Shown here one piece after another: positions 40,125-49,200 of a stretch of 64,000 bases of DNA. Every line of letters begins with the position of its first letter. Positions within the stretch are counted from its first letter, which is position 1. Location of the stretch: NCBI RefSeq assembly GCF_022483985.1, contig NZ_JAKVME010000002.1, forward strand, positions 186,001-250,000. The letters are read 5' to 3'. The DNA is from Acetobacter sp. (GTDB lineage: Bacteria > Pseudomonadota > Alphaproteobacteria > Acetobacterales > Acetobacteraceae). The translations under genes and the position numbers were made by a program. The notes beneath the pieces are model-generated. The model had not been told where the DNA came from and searched no databases. It saw only the letters and a program-made list of their open reading frames with translations.

Positions 40125-41459
40125 GTGCGGAAAAATGTGACTACGCTGGCGGACTTGGCACAAGGGCATGTTACCGACCTTGCCATGCAGCCTTACTGGT
40201 GGCGATTGATGCCACCGGAGACTGCGGGGCTGGAACAGCTTCCGAAAAAAACTGATGTAGCCATTGTCGGATCAGGTTTCACTGGGCTGTCGGCAGCGTT
40301 GACGCTTGCGTGCGAAGGTCGTTCCGTGACTGTTCTCGAGGCAGGACGCCTGGGCTTTGGGGCTTCCACACGCAATGGCGGGCAGGTCGGATCAGGCAAC
40401 CAGAAATTCAGAGTGGCGACGCTCATTGAAATGATGGGTATCCAAAAAGCGGAGGCCATGCTGCGTGAGGGCGTCGCGATGCTTGATCATATCGATGCGC
40501 TTGTTCACGAATTGAAGATTGAGTGTTTCTTTGTACGCTGCGGACGGTTTCGTGGCGCTGTAAGGCCCGAGCATTACGAAGCTATGGCTCGGGATATGGA
40601 AGATTTGCGACGGCATGCGCGGGTCGAGTCCTTTATGGTCCCCAGGTCTGAACAGCACAGGGAAATCGATACCGATTATTTCTTTGGTGGCTCGGTGCTG
40701 CCGCAGGATGCTTCATTGCATCCCGGTCTCTATCACGCAGGGTTATCGGAGGCAGCGGCAAAGGCAGGCGTACAACTTATCGGTGAGACACCTGTAAGGG
40801 CCGTACAACCCGAAACGAATGGGTTCAGTGTTCATACGGATCGGGGAATAGTGCGGGCACGCAATGTCATTATTGCGACCAACGGATATCGTCAAGATTT
40901 CAATACGTTCTGTCGCAAGCGGATTGTTCCGGTGACATCTTCTCTGATTGCTACAACGCCAATGAACAGAGAGCGGCTGGAGGCGCTTTTTCCGGCCGGA
41001 CGTGTTTACGGTAATTCCGCCCGTGTTTTTTCTTATTTTCGTAAGGCGCCCGATGAACCGCGCATCATCTGGGGCGGTCGTGTGGGAAGGAACGCGGGGG
41101 AAATGGAGCCCCGGGCTTATGCGCATCTTGCAAGAGATATGCTCAAGGTATTTCCACAGATTGCGGATGTAGGTGTCGCCCACGCCTGGTCAGGGCGCAT
41201 CGGTTATACATTTGACGAATTTCCTCATCTTGGCCGTACGCCAGATGGCATTCATTATGCGATGGGGTATTGCGGAACAGGGGTGTCACGCTCCACTTGG
41301 TTCGGCCGAAAGATCGCTCTGCAACTCATGGGGAAACCTGAAGGGTTTTCAGAATTTACCGGATTGCGATTTCCTTCACATTTCTTTCAGGCATTTGCGC
41401 CGATGGCCGTTCCATTTGTCGAACAGTGGTATCGGTCGAAAGATGCATTGGAAAAATAA
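40125..41459 (+). CDS. FAD-dependent amine oxidoreductase (PuuB/DAO family)
   Basis: This 444-residue flavoenzyme is of the D-amino-acid-oxidase-like (DAO) group, close to gamma-glutamylputrescine oxidase PuuB. The FAD-binding beta-alpha-beta is KTDVAIVGSGFTGLSAALTLACEGRSVTVLEAG, followed by the GASTRNGGQVGSG segment that in this family borders the flavin. The C-terminal block (HAWSGRIGYTFDEFPHLGRTPDGIHYAMGYCGTGVS) binds the flavin ring. The frame starts at GTG 40125, because the ATG at 40123 stops after four codons. Its place beside gmaS/mgs/mgd genes suggests oxidation of a gamma-glutamyl or N-methyl amine; the substrate is unproven. The dyad at 40064-40099 is its likely control site. Confidence 0.85.
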   Translation: MRKNVTTLADLAQGHVTDLAMQPYWWRLMPPETAGLEQLPKKTDVAIVGSGFTGLSAALTLACEGRSVTVLEAGRLGFGASTRNGGQVGSGNQKFRVATLIEMMGIQKAEAMLREGVAMLDHIDALVHELKIECFFVRCGRFRGAVRPEHYEAMARDMEDLRRHARVESFMVPRSEQHREIDTDYFFGGSVLPQDASLHPGLYHAGLSEAAAKAGVQLIGETPVRAVQPETNGFSVHTDRGIVRARNVIIATNGYRQDFNTFCRKRIVPVTSSLIATTPMNRERLEALFPAGRVYGNSARVFSYFRKAPDEPRIIWGGRVGRNAGEMEPRAYAHLARDMLKVFPQIADVGVAHAWSGRIGYTFDEFPHLGRTPDGIHYAMGYCGTGVSRSTWFGRKIALQLMGKPEGFSEFTGLRFPSHFFQAFAPMAVPFVEQWYRSKDALEK

Positions 41460-41544
41460 TCGGATAAAACAGTGATAATCTGAAATTTATTTTGTGAAAC
41501 TGAAGCGGAAAGGGCCACATCACAGGATGTGGCCCCATGTCATA

Positions 41545-42849
41545 TCAGACGTGAAGGGTTTCCCCATGTTCCGCGAGGTCAAGACCTTCAAGTTCGACAT
41601 CGGGTTCAACACGCAACCCCATGGTCTTGTCGAGAATGAAGAGCAGAGCGCCTGTAACCGCCATGGTGTACACAGCCACAAGCAGGGTATCCTGACTCTG
41701 GACGATGACCTGTTTCCAGTTTCCGTAAAGCAGGCCGTTCTTGCCTTCTCCACCAATCGCCGAGGAAGCGAAGATACCGGTCAGGATGGCGCCAAGACCA
41801 CCGCCTACACCATGAATGCCCCAGACATCCAGCGCATCGTCATATCCGAAGCGATGCTTTAGTCCGTTCACGGCCCACAGGCAGACCACGCCTCCGATTG
41901 CGCCCATGATCATGGCGCCCGTAGGTGTGACAAAGCCACATCCGGGTGTGATGATCACGAGCCCTGCAATGGCTCCCGAAATGGCTCCAAGAAGGCTTGG
42001 TTTGCCGTGCAGTTTCCATTCGGCCAGAACCCACGCCACAAGCGCGGCGGAGGCCGCGATCTGGCTGTTGAGAAGCGCCATGCCGGCCGTTGAATTGGCG
42101 CCCAGAGCGGAGCCGCCATTGAAGCCAAACCAGCCGCCCCAGAGAAGACAGCCTCCCAGCACGGTAAGGATCATGTTGCTTGGCGCCATACTGTTGATGC
42201 CATCGGATTTACGGCGTCCCAGCATGATGGCGGCGATCAAGGCCGAGGAACCGCTTGTAACATGTACGACAAGGCCACCGGCAAAATCCAGGGCGCCAGT
42301 GGATGCGAGGAAACCGTCTGGTCCCCACGCCATGTGGCCGACTGGACAGTAGATCAGGAGAGCCCAGAGAGCCATGAAAACCATGGAGGTGGAGAATTTG
42401 AAGCGTTCAACCGTAGCGCCAAGCACGATGACGGGCGTGATGGTGATGAAGGTCAGTTCGAACATGGCGAACACGACTTCCGGCAGATTGGGAACGCTGG
42501 GCAGGAAGGATGTGAGCGTCACACCCTGCATGAACGCTTTACCAAAACCACCAATGAAGGGGGTGCCTGCGGTAAAGATCAGGCTGTAGCCGCAGATAAA
42601 CCAGATGAGACTGATGATTGCGCCAGCGGTGATACCCTGCATGCACATGCTCAGCACGTTTTTCTTGCGAATCATACCACCATAAAAAAGGCAGATACCC
42701 GGGAAGAGCATAAAAAAAACAAAAATTGTCGAGCTGAGAAGCCAGGCCATGTCACCAGCACTGAAAGCCGGTTCCGTATCAGCCGCGAACGCCGCCGGCA
42801 TGAGGAGGAATGAACAGGACAGAAAGAACAGGAAAGATCGTAAGGGCAT
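41545..42849 (-). CDS. amt: Ammonium/methylammonium transporter Amt
   Basis: This 434-residue Amt channel has a signal-like first helix (FLFFLSCSFLLMPAAFA) and eleven further helices. Family signatures include AGDMAWLLSSTIFVFFMLFPGICLFYGGM, TWALI-like FVGLS region replaced by LIYCPVGHMAW, DFAGGLVVHVTSGSSALIAA (conserved pore His), WFGFNGGSALGANSTAG and DDALDVWGIHGVGG (second pore His). It would take up methylammonium or ammonium. No glnK gene is next to it, which is usual for Amt of amine-degradation clusters and suggests a catabolic role. It is downstream of gmaS on the same strand with a structured gap of 242 nt between them. Confidence 0.93.
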   Translation of the reverse strand: MPLRSFLFFLSCSFLLMPAAFAADTEPAFSAGDMAWLLSSTIFVFFMLFPGICLFYGGMIRKKNVLSMCMQGITAGAIISLIWFICGYSLIFTAGTPFIGGFGKAFMQGVTLTSFLPSVPNLPEVVFAMFELTFITITPVIVLGATVERFKFSTSMVFMALWALLIYCPVGHMAWGPDGFLASTGALDFAGGLVVHVTSGSSALIAAIMLGRRKSDGINSMAPSNMILTVLGGCLLWGGWFGFNGGSALGANSTAGMALLNSQIAASAALVAWVLAEWKLHGKPSLLGAISGAIAGLVIITPGCGFVTPTGAMIMGAIGGVVCLWAVNGLKHRFGYDDALDVWGIHGVGGGLGAILTGIFASSAIGGEGKNGLLYGNWKQVIVQSQDTLLVAVYTMAVTGALLFILDKTMGLRVEPDVELEGLDLAEHGETLHV

Positions 42850-42891
42850 GGCGCGTCTGTGGTCCTATGTCTGGAAGGAATAAGACGTGAC

Positions 42892-42917
42892 ATCCTGATG
42901 CATGAAATGCTCAGGAT
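42892..42917. terminator. Hairpin between gmaS and amt
   Basis: ATCCTGATGCAT (42892-42903) and ATGCTCAGGAT (42907-42917) pair over 11 bases with one bulged T and a 3-nt loop, 43 nt upstream of the amt start. It could attenuate read-through from gmaS or act as a leader structure of amt. Confidence 0.45.
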
Positions 42918-42939
42918 CTGAGGGAACTGCATTATTGCT

Positions 42940-42988
42940 CACGAGAATTGAGAAGCCTCATGACTCATGAAAGGCGTCTCAATTCGTG
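42940..42988. terminator. Long interrupted hairpin between gmaS and amt
   Basis: CACGAGAATTGAGAAGCC (42940-42957) and GGCGTCTCAATTCGTG (42973-42988) pair with one 2-nt bulge and one mismatch. The loop is a near palindrome (TCATGACTCATGA). Together with the next hairpin it makes the gmaS-amt gap strongly structured. Confidence 0.45.
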
Positions 42989-43091
42989 AACGGAACATTC
43001 CTTATCTGCAACAATAAAAATACAGAACAGAAAAGAAAGTGCGGATTCAGGCAAGATGTTTCGTCGTAGAGTTTAAAAGAATGGAGGACAA

Positions 43092-44411
43092 TCAGCAGTC
43101 GAGAGTTGAAGTGCGTTCCCATTCTGACAGATGACCACAATGAGCATTCCATTCGGCGGTTTTCAGTTTGAGATAAGGATCAACAAGACCATCATCCAGC
43201 ATGGCGCGCAGTGCTGTTGATTTGTCGAGAGCCCTCATGGCGTCAAGAAGGTTCAAAGGCAGACGCTTGGCGTCCTTGATCTTGTGACCATCCGTATACA
43301 TGTTGATGTCGAGTGATTTTCCCGGATCACGCTTGTTTTCAATTCCATCCAGTCCGGCGGCAAGAAGAGACGCCTGAAGCAGGTAGGGATTGGCGGCGCC
43401 ATCGGGAAGACGCATTTCGAACCGTCCGCCGCCAGGCACGCGGATCATGTGAGTGCGGTTATCACCCGAGTAGGTGACGGTGTTGGGAGACCATGTGCTT
43501 CCGGAAACGGTACGCGGGGCATTGATACGCTTGTAGGAATTTACAACGGGATTGAGAATCGCACACAGTGCGTCGGCGTTGTGGATCAATCCGCCAACGA
43601 AATTGTATCCGCTCTCGGAAATTTCCAGGGGGTCCTGCGGATCGTAACAGATGTTTTTTCCCTCTTTCCACAGGGAAATATGAGCGTGGCAGCCATTTCC
43701 AGTCAGATGCATGAACGGTTTCGGCATGAAGGTCGCACGCAATCCATGCTTTTCGGCGATAGCGCGGGCCATGAATTTGAAGAAGACATGTCGATCCGCA
43801 GTAACCAGAGCGTCCGCATACTTCCAGTTCATCTCGAACTGGCCGTTGGCGTCTTCATGATCGTTCTGATAGGGCTCCCAGCCCAGTTGCTGCATGGCGT
43901 CACATAATTCTGCAATGATGTCATAACGACGCATGAGAGCAGAAGCGTCATAGCAGGGTTTGTTTGAGGCGTCATGCTCGTCCGCTACCTGCTCCCCATC
44001 CGGGGTAATCAGGAAGAATTCACATTCGACGCCTGTTTTTACTTCAATTCCACGTTTTGCCGCCCGGCTGATGAGGCGTTTGAGCGTATTGCGTGGCGCC
44101 TGAGTAACGGACTCTCCATGCATCATCAGATCGGAAGCCAGCCAGGCCACTTCCGGTTTCCATGGCAACTGTATCAGGGAATTGGGATCGGCCATCGCGA
44201 TAAGATCGGGATCGGCCGGAGACATATCAAACGAGGCTGCGAAACCTGCGAAACCTGCGCCATTTTTCTGTGTGCTGGTGATGGCTGCGGCTGGAACGAG
44301 CTTGGCGCGTTGCGAGCCTAACAGATCAATAAAAGAAATAAGAAAATAACGGATGTTCTTTTCACGGGCAATTTCCGCAAGATTATCCGCGTTCTGCTGA
44401 CTGTTGGTCAT
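43092..44411 (-). CDS. gmaS: Gamma-glutamylmethylamide synthetase (GS-III type, GmaS/GlnT)
   Basis: This 439-residue protein is a glutamine-synthetase-like enzyme. The beta-grasp half has YFLISFIDLLGSQRAKLVP, and the catalytic half shows TGVECEFFLITPDGE, a metal-site ANGQFEMNWKYAD, FMPKPFMHLTGNGCHAHISLWKEG and the ATP/Glu site INAPRTVSGSTWSPNTVTYSGDNRTHMIRVPGGGRFEMRLPDGAANPYL. GmaS joins glutamate and methylamine to gamma-glutamylmethylamide, the first step of the N-methylglutamate pathway. Separation from GlnT-type glutamine synthetases is not possible by eye; the mgs and mgd neighbours favour GmaS. I use the ATG at 44411 (MTNSQQNADN); a start at 44444 is open. It follows mgsC by 67 nt. Confidence 0.87.
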   Translation of the reverse strand: MTNSQQNADNLAEIAREKNIRYFLISFIDLLGSQRAKLVPAAAITSTQKNGAGFAGFAASFDMSPADPDLIAMADPNSLIQLPWKPEVAWLASDLMMHGESVTQAPRNTLKRLISRAAKRGIEVKTGVECEFFLITPDGEQVADEHDASNKPCYDASALMRRYDIIAELCDAMQQLGWEPYQNDHEDANGQFEMNWKYADALVTADRHVFFKFMARAIAEKHGLRATFMPKPFMHLTGNGCHAHISLWKEGKNICYDPQDPLEISESGYNFVGGLIHNADALCAILNPVVNSYKRINAPRTVSGSTWSPNTVTYSGDNRTHMIRVPGGGRFEMRLPDGAANPYLLQASLLAAGLDGIENKRDPGKSLDINMYTDGHKIKDAKRLPLNLLDAMRALDKSTALRAMLDDGLVDPYLKLKTAEWNAHCGHLSEWERTSTLDC

Positions 44412-44478
44412 GGGGATAGTCCATTTCTTCTGACGGCCCCGCATTGACGGTTGCGGGGCGCATATATGTGGAAACTCC

Positions 44479-45816
44479 TCAGAAACCCGCTTTTCCGGGA
44501 TACCAGTTGGTTCCCGCGAGCGGTAACTGCGTCATGGCGGCAGCTTCCATGTTGAGGGCGACGAGGTCTTCCGGTTCCAGATTGTGCAGGTGACTCTTGC
44601 CGCAGGCCCGGGCGATCGTCTGGGCCTCCATCGTCATCACGGACAGATAGTTCGCGATACGACGGCCGCCGAGGATCGGATCAAGCCGTTTGGCAAGTTC
44701 CGGGTCCTGTGTCGTGATACCTGCCGGATCGCGGCCATCCTGCCAGTCGTCATAGGTGCCAGGTTTTGCGCCGAGTTTTGCATATTCGGCCGCCAGATCA
44801 GGACTCTGGTCTCCCAGTGCGATCAGAGCAGCCGTGCCGATGGCCACCGCGTCGGCACCCAGTGCGAGCGCCTTGGCCACATCGGCTCCGGTGCGGATGC
44901 CGCCCGAGACGATGAGTTGCACTTTACGGTGCATCCCCAGATCCTGAAGCGCCTGCACGGCCGGACGGATGGCGGCCAGAATGGGCAGGCCTACATGTTC
45001 GATGAAGACTTCCTGCGTGGCGGCTGTTCCGCCCTGCATGCCATCGAGCACGACGACGTCAGCACCAGATTTTACGGCAAGGGAAATGTCGTAATAGGGG
45101 CGGCTGGCACCGACCTTGACATAAATTGGCTTTTCCCAGTTGGTGATTTCGCGGATTTCTTCAATCTTGATTTCAAGATCATCCGGTCCGGTCCAGTCAG
45201 GATGGCGACAGGCCGAGCGCTGGTCAATGCCTTCTGGAAGATCACGCATCTTCGCAACACGCGCCGAGATTTTCTGACCGAGGAGCATGCCGCCGCCGCC
45301 CGGTTTGGCGCCCTGGCCCACGACGATTTCAATCGCATCCGCCTTGCGGAGATCGTCCGGGTTCATGCCGTAACGCGAGGGTAGATACTGATAGACCAGT
45401 GTTGAGGAGTGACCACGCTCTTCCGGTGTCATTCCGCCGTCACCCGTCGTGGTGGACGTGCCCACAGCGCTGGCACCACGTCCCAGCGCTTCCTTGGCTT
45501 GGGCGGAAAGCGCACCGAAAGACATTCCGGCGATGGTGACGGGTGTCTTCAGGTGAATGGGTTTCTTTGCAAAACGTGTGCCAAGAACAACTTCCGTTCC
45601 ACAACGCTCACGATAGCCTTCCAGCGGATAACGCGACATGGAGGCGCCAAGAAACAGCAGGTCGTCAAAATGCGGCAGTTTGCGTTTGGTGCCGCCACCA
45701 CGGATGTCATAAATGCCGGTCGCGGCTGCACGCTGGATCTGGGAGATGGTGAATTCGTCGAATGTTGCCGAATACCTTGGAAAAGTCTTCGTCACATCAT
45801 GATGATTTTCGGTCAT
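44479..45816 (-). CDS. mgsC: N-methylglutamate synthase subunit C (GltB-like FMN domain)
   Basis: This 445-residue protein matches the FMN-binding synthase domain of glutamate synthase. It shows KTPVTIAGMSFGALSAQAKEALGRGAS, the GDGGMTPEERG loop, GQGAKPGGGGMLLGQKIS and DVVVLDGMQGGTAATQEVF, with IVSGGIRTGADVAKALALGADAVAIGTAAL forming the phosphate site of FMN. In the pathway it forms N-methylglutamate from gamma-glutamylmethylamide or ammonia-methylamine exchange. The start at 45816 is 7 nt after the mgsB stop; the longer frame to 45918 lies within mgsB. Its closest relatives are also annotated glxD. Confidence 0.92.
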   Translation of the reverse strand: MTENHHDVTKTFPRYSATFDEFTISQIQRAAATGIYDIRGGGTKRKLPHFDDLLFLGASMSRYPLEGYRERCGTEVVLGTRFAKKPIHLKTPVTIAGMSFGALSAQAKEALGRGASAVGTSTTTGDGGMTPEERGHSSTLVYQYLPSRYGMNPDDLRKADAIEIVVGQGAKPGGGGMLLGQKISARVAKMRDLPEGIDQRSACRHPDWTGPDDLEIKIEEIREITNWEKPIYVKVGASRPYYDISLAVKSGADVVVLDGMQGGTAATQEVFIEHVGLPILAAIRPAVQALQDLGMHRKVQLIVSGGIRTGADVAKALALGADAVAIGTAALIALGDQSPDLAAEYAKLGAKPGTYDDWQDGRDPAGITTQDPELAKRLDPILGGRRIANYLSVMTMEAQTIARACGKSHLHNLEPEDLVALNMEAAAMTQLPLAGTNWYPGKAGF

Positions 45817-45823
45817 GGCTGCC

Positions 45824-46519
45824 TCAGTAAGCGGATGCGTTGTCAACGCGGAAATGGTACAGCTTGCGAGCCGAACCATAACGGCGGAATTCATCGGCCT
45901 TGATGTCGATGACGCCACCTTTTGAAAGCAGCTTCGTGAGGTTCTGGATGTCTTCGGGCGTCATTTCCTTTTCCTCACAGTCCGCGCCGAGACTTTTTAC
46001 CGCTCCTCTGACAAAGATATTCGTTTCGTAAAGAGAGTCGCCAAGCGCTTCGCCAGCGTCGCCGCACACGACCAGATTTCCGCTCTGGGCCATGAAGGCG
46101 CTCATATGGCCAACGGAACCCCGTACGACGATATCCACGCCTTTCATCGAGATGCCGCAACGCGCCCCGGCATCTCCGTCAATGACCAGAAGGCCGCCAT
46201 GGGCGGTGGCGCCAGCGCTTGAACCAGCGTTGCCTTTCACATGCACGCTGCCACTCATCATGTTTTCGGCGACACCCTGCCCGGCATTGCCGTTGACTAC
46301 GACGTTCGCGCGTTGATTCATGCCCGCGGCATAGTAACCGGCATGACCGTCAATGGTGACGGAAACGGGCTGTGTCAGCCCGACCGCCAATGAATGGCGT
46401 CCTGCCGGGTTATGAATTTCCCATGCCCCCTCAGCGCCTTCCTGCTGAAGCGTGCTGTTCAGTTCACGCAGGGTTGATGCGCCGAGATCAAAAATCCGGG
46501 TGTTGCGAGCGCAACTCAT
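45824..46519 (-). CDS. mgsB: N-methylglutamate synthase subunit B (GXGXG domain)
   Basis: This 231-residue protein is the GXGXG beta-helix domain found at the end of glutamate synthase, split off here as a subunit. The repeat units, such as SVTIDGHAGYYAAGMN, VVVNGNAGQGVAENM, VHVKGNAGSSAG and VVCGDAGEALGDSL, form a right-handed helix with one turn every 20 residues or so. It ties the amidotransferase and FMN subunits together. The ATG at 46519 overlaps the mgsA stop by ATGA; a Met five codons earlier is inside mgsA. Confidence 0.92.
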   Translation of the reverse strand: MSCARNTRIFDLGASTLRELNSTLQQEGAEGAWEIHNPAGRHSLAVGLTQPVSVTIDGHAGYYAAGMNQRANVVVNGNAGQGVAENMMSGSVHVKGNAGSSAGATAHGGLLVIDGDAGARCGISMKGVDIVVRGSVGHMSAFMAQSGNLVVCGDAGEALGDSLYETNIFVRGAVKSLGADCEEKEMTPEDIQNLTKLLSKGGVIDIKADEFRRYGSARKLYHFRVDNASAY

Positions 46520-47415
46520 GCAGCGTGCTCCCAATGATAGACGCGCTGGGGTTCGGGTTCGAAAACCCTGGCGTTTTCAATGCCGGGCAGGTCAGCGAAG
46601 GCGCGATATTCCGATGCGAAAGCCACGTAATCGTCCGTTTCGGCCATGACGGCTGGCTTGCAGGCGACAGGGTCACGCAAGACCGCAAAACCTTCACGGG
46701 TTCCGACAACGAAAGTGTAGAAACCATCAAGTTCTTTCAGGGAGGATTCAAGAGCCTGATCGAGCTTGTCGCCCTGCGAGAGACGCCACGAGAGATAACC
46801 TGCGGCGACTTCAGAGTCGTTTTCTGTCTCGAAGGTCAGACCTTCATTGATGAGACGACGACGCAGCGTGTTGTGGTTGGACAGCGAGCCATTATGCACA
46901 AGGCACTGGTCAGGACCGGTGGAGAAGGGATGTGCGCCTGCAATGGTGACTGCGGATTCTGTTGCCATACGGGTGTGACCGATTGCGTGCGTGCCCTGCA
47001 TTTTTTCAAGATCGAAGCGCGCCGCCACCTCTTCCGGAAGACCCACGCCCTTGTAGAGTTCGATGCTTTCGCCGCTTGCGGCGAAATGCACGCCATGCCC
47101 AAATCCGTTGACGAAGGCGCGGATGGCGGGTTCCAGATCGGAAGCATAGGTCAGGACGACGTGATCCTGATGTTTGACGACATTGGCACTTCCACCGGCA
47201 GCTTTGAGAAAACCGGCTTCAAAGTCACCAATATTGTCCGCTGAGATGCCACGGACAGTCATCTTGCGCTGACCTGAAGCCGGAGAGCCGTAGACGGCAA
47301 AACCGGCGCTGTCCGGCCCGCGTTCTGTCATGGTTTTGAGCATGAGGGACGTAAGACGTCCAAGTTCGGGCTGAAGAGCCGGGTTTTTAATGAAGAGACC
47401 GACGATGCCACACAT
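46516..47415 (-). CDS. mgsA: N-methylglutamate synthase subunit A (class II GATase)
   Basis: This 299-residue amidotransferase-like protein starts MCGIVGLF. Cys2 is the nucleophile after removal of Met, as in class II glutamine amidotransferases. Other marks are TERGPDSAGFAVYG, IGHTRMATESAVTIAGAHPF, VHNGSLSNHNTLRRRL and the ENDSEVAAGYL segment. It would hydrolyse gamma-glutamylmethylamide to glutamate and methylamine for the other two subunits. A good ribosome site (GGAGG, 8 nt) precedes the start. It heads the mgsABC-gmaS(-amt) transcript, and the motif at 47487-47505 lies 72-90 nt upstream. Confidence 0.92.
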   Translation of the reverse strand: MCGIVGLFIKNPALQPELGRLTSLMLKTMTERGPDSAGFAVYGSPASGQRKMTVRGISADNIGDFEAGFLKAAGGSANVVKHQDHVVLTYASDLEPAIRAFVNGFGHGVHFAASGESIELYKGVGLPEEVAARFDLEKMQGTHAIGHTRMATESAVTIAGAHPFSTGPDQCLVHNGSLSNHNTLRRRLINEGLTFETENDSEVAAGYLSWRLSQGDKLDQALESSLKELDGFYTFVVGTREGFAVLRDPVACKPAVMAETDDYVAFASEYRAFADLPGIENARVFEPEPQRVYHWEHAA

Positions 47416-47486
47416 CGTGAAAACCTCCGAAGAGTGTTTGATGATGGCGATCCTAAACAGAACGATTACGAAACTGTCAACTTAAA

Positions 47487-47505
47487 AGAATAAAGTTTTC
47501 TTATA
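47487..47505 (-). promoter_or_regulatory. Shared operator motif upstream of mgsA
   Basis: On the coding strand of mgsA this reads TATAAGAAAACTTTATTCT. It is identical at 17 of 19 positions to the motif at 49201-49219 in front of mgdA and of the LysR gene. It includes a T-N11-A core (T at TAAG, A at TTA), the usual pattern for LysR proteins, and is a partial dyad. Joint control of both operons is inferred. Confidence 0.65.
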
Positions 47506-47522
47506 AAGAAAGTATGTCTCTG

Positions 47523-48188
47523 TCAGTCGGTATGTCGGGAATAAGTAATAATGGAAAGATAGCTTATTGATCCTGTGAGAAATTTTTCAGGACCATGGGG
47601 AGCCTGACTGTCAAACATCAGGGTATCTCCCGGACCCATTTCGTAGGTCTGGTCACCGTGTCGATAGATCAGACGGCCGGTGAGCATGTAGATCACCTCG
47701 ATTCCATCGTGGCGAAAACTGACGTAGGGTTCGGCGCCTTCATGGAGGCTGATGAGGTAAGGCTCCACCACGACAGGACCGCTGAGCAGATGACCCAGCA
47801 GATTGTACTGATGGCCGGCTTTCGTGCCGCGTCGTTCGATTGTCACGCCCTGACCCGAACGTACAAAGGAGCAGTCACGCTGTTCCTCCGCCGTGGCGAA
47901 CAACTGACTCAATGAGATGTTCAGGGCGTGGGAAACAGACTGGAGCGTCGCGAGAGAAGGCGATATCTGGCCGTTCTCGATCTTGGAGAGCATCCCAAGA
48001 GAAATGCCCGCCGCATTGGCCAGTTCGGTGCCTGTCAGATCAGCCTTACGCCGTTTTTCCCTGATCTGTGCGCCCAGTGATTCCTCAAGAGTGAGTTCGC
48101 GCGCCGGAGTGGCGGAAGACCCTGTGGCAAGATCATCGGTCTGGGTAATTGCTGTCTTGCGTTGAGAGGTCCGACGGGGTGTTGCCAT
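47523..48188 (-). CDS. XRE-cupin transcriptional regulator
   Basis: This 221-residue regulator joins two domains. An XRE helix-turn-helix spans residues about 38-95 (IREKRRKADLTGTELANAAGISLGMLSKIENGQISPSLATLQSVSHAL), and a C-terminal cupin spans about 120-215 (EPYVSFRHDGIEVIYMLTGRLIYRHGDQTYEMGPGDTLMFDSQAPHGPE). The cupin carries His and Glu residues of the metal site. Regulators of this type often control amine or amino-acid catabolism, and the ligand binds the cupin. It ends 107 nt before the mgsA start on the same strand, between the two arms of the methylamine cluster, so it is a probable controller of mgs and/or mgd. Confidence 0.9.
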   Translation of the reverse strand: MATPRRTSQRKTAITQTDDLATGSSATPARELTLEESLGAQIREKRRKADLTGTELANAAGISLGMLSKIENGQISPSLATLQSVSHALNISLSQLFATAEEQRDCSFVRSGQGVTIERRGTKAGHQYNLLGHLLSGPVVVEPYLISLHEGAEPYVSFRHDGIEVIYMLTGRLIYRHGDQTYEMGPGDTLMFDSQAPHGPEKFLTGSISYLSIITYSRHTD

Positions 48189-48224
48189 TAAGCTCAGTTC
48201 TCCAGCGACTTGGATCTATCAATC

Positions 48225-49193
48225 TCAGGATAGAATCCGTATCTGATCGCTGAATTCAGGAAAGAGAGCAATAAGATCCGTCATCATTCTTGTGTGCAGA
48301 CGCTCCCGCAAATGGAGCATCAGATCAAGCGGAAGCCGTCCGAACTCGCGCCGTCGTCCGACAAGCGTCAGATGCCGATGGAAAGATCCAACTGGCAGAG
48401 GATGGCAGATCATGCCCGAACTGGCGCGGAAGCCGGCTTCATAAAGGCAGAGAGGGGTGGTAATGGCGACGCCTCCGGCCCGACACGCAGAGAAAACTCC
48501 ATAAGGAAGATCGTATTCCTGCTGGAAGGGCACGTCTATCCGAAGCCGACGCAGATAGCGCTCCACTTCCGAACCGGTCCGTGACCGCTGTGAAAAACGG
48601 ATAAAGGGATGGCTGAGAAGGAGCGCACGCATGTCTTCCGTCGTTTTTGGCGGGGCAACACCGTCCGGACACAGCAGGAGATAGGGCTCCTCGATCAGCG
48701 GCCAGCGCTCCAGCCCGGCGACATCTTCCATTTCATCGACACCGATCACGAGATCGATCTGGCGCGTGAGAAGGGATGTGCCGTGAGATTCGGTCAGCCC
48801 TGCATGCACGACGAGGCGACCGACCCGTTCATACATGAATTCCGAAAGATGAGGTAAAATGGCCCGTGAGAGTGAATCCACCACACCAAGCCGCAACTGA
48901 GGGACGCGGCCATGCTTCATTTCCTGAATGCCAACCGCGATATGGCGCATTTCGGCAAGGAGACCGGTCGCATTCTGACGCAGGACAGCCCCTGTGGCGG
49001 TCAGAGCGAGCGGACGCACATTGCGATCGAACAGTCTGGTGCCGAGACGGGTTTCCAGTTCGGAAATGGTTTGTGAAATGGCTGGCTGTGTCACGGACAA
49101 TGCCCGGGCTGCTGCTGCCATGCTGCCGTTTTCACAGACCGCAAGGAAGACGTTCAGCGAAGAAAGATCGAAAGGCAGATCTCTGAGAGTCAT
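48225..49193 (-). CDS. LysR-family regulator, divergent from mgd operon
   Basis: This 322-residue LysR regulator has the winged helix FDLSSLNVFLAVCENGSMAAAARALSVTQPAISQTISELETRLGTRLFDR and an effector domain from about residue 95 (LRLGVVDSLSRAILPHLSEFM; DLPYGVFSACRAGGVAITTPLCLYEAG). It is divergent from mgdA with 80 nt between them. That gap holds the motif shared with mgsA and a perfect 9-bp dyad. It is therefore the best candidate to control methylamine oxidation, with methylamine or N-methylglutamate as a likely signal (inference). Confidence 0.92.
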   Translation of the reverse strand: MTLRDLPFDLSSLNVFLAVCENGSMAAAARALSVTQPAISQTISELETRLGTRLFDRNVRPLALTATGAVLRQNATGLLAEMRHIAVGIQEMKHGRVPQLRLGVVDSLSRAILPHLSEFMYERVGRLVVHAGLTESHGTSLLTRQIDLVIGVDEMEDVAGLERWPLIEEPYLLLCPDGVAPPKTTEDMRALLLSHPFIRFSQRSRTGSEVERYLRRLRIDVPFQQEYDLPYGVFSACRAGGVAITTPLCLYEAGFRASSGMICHPLPVGSFHRHLTLVGRRREFGRLPLDLMLHLRERLHTRMMTDLIALFPEFSDQIRILS

Positions 49194-49200
49194 AGCCTAT

